Below are positions 63,826 to 64,000 of a stretch of 64,000 nt of DNA, one piece after another. The stretch comes from Sphagnum magellanicum. Taxonomy: Eukaryota; Streptophyta; Sphagnopsida; Sphagnales; Sphagnaceae. Both the position numbers and the translations under genes were made by a program. Location: NCBI GenBank assembly GCA_021904315.1, contig CM038907.1, positions 22,761,223 to 22,825,222 on the forward strand. Reading direction: 5' to 3'. Numbering within the stretch: position 1 is the stretch's first letter; each line of letters opens with the position of its first letter. A model generated the notes under the pieces. That model had not been told where the DNA came from, searched no databases, and saw only the letters and a list, made by a program, of their open reading frames with translations.

Positions 63826-64000
63826 CCCATGTCATTATACACTAGTCATTTTATAATCAATTTCCAATTAGTTTTTCATATTCCAATCATTTCACAATCA
63901 CTTAAACTACCATGTCAATATTATCCATTTCATTGCACAATAATAATTCTATTGTCATACATCAATTACCATGTTTTAAACTATAGTCATTTGATAATTG
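63826..64000. other. AT-rich end of window, nothing recognised
   Basis: Words like ATTACCAT and TAGTCATTT recur irregularly. No gene was seen. Confidence 0.4.

Noticed and set aside
63549-63842. Thr/Pro/His-rich 97-codon minus-strand frame
   Set aside because: It is the translation of a tetranucleotide minisatellite.

Overview
The window is nuclear DNA of a land plant. Three intron-containing genes are supported exon by exon: a peroxisomal (glyoxysomal) citrate synthase (minus strand, 14155-18980), a nuclear bS16 organellar ribosomal protein (plus, 34534-35544) and a complete SWR1-type chromatin remodeller of the PIE1 family (minus, 38355-54559). Other plant signs are TTTAGGG-type telomere-like repeats, a telo-box before the ribosomal gene, and relics of typical plant transposons. 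The clade cannot be fixed. The long PIE1 protein, the AT-rich repeat-dense spacers and the transposon types make me lean to a seed-free plant (fern, lycophyte or bryophyte), with low confidence.

Layout. 1-12.5 kb is a transposon graveyard: a hAT-like relic at the left edge, a PIF/Harbinger transposase pseudogene, two Harbinger-type MITEs (one carrying a tRNA-derived SINE), a nested tandem array joining a MITE end to telomere-like DNA, and a non-LTR reverse-transcriptase relic. 12.5-19.6 kb holds the citrate synthase gene, with a 5S rRNA-like fragment beyond its 3' end. 19.6-34.3 kb is AT-rich and gene-free, with a minisatellite, a long Mutator-like transposase relic and a GC-richer island that looks inserted. 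34.3-35.6 kb is the bS16 gene. 38.3-54.6 kb is PIE1 with 21 exons. 55.5-64 kb holds a two-component PIF/Harbinger relic (transposase and Myb/SANT partner, convergent), a hAT-like fragment, a second tRNA-like SINE head and a G-rich minisatellite.

The three genes are not an operon and share no pathway. Citrate synthase serves peroxisomal beta-oxidation and the glyoxylate cycle, bS16 serves organellar translation, and PIE1 is the ATPase that deposits histone H2A.Z. For the two multi-exon minus-strand genes I followed the reading phase through every junction. It closes exactly, giving 509 and 3262 residues, and bS16 gives 99. The exon models are therefore strong although no transcript was available.

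I did not find a convincing undescribed system. The most unusual items are the perfect 206-bp duplication at 7952-8363, the long PIE1 with its duplicated acidic module, and the Mutator-like relic, whose family I can describe but not name.
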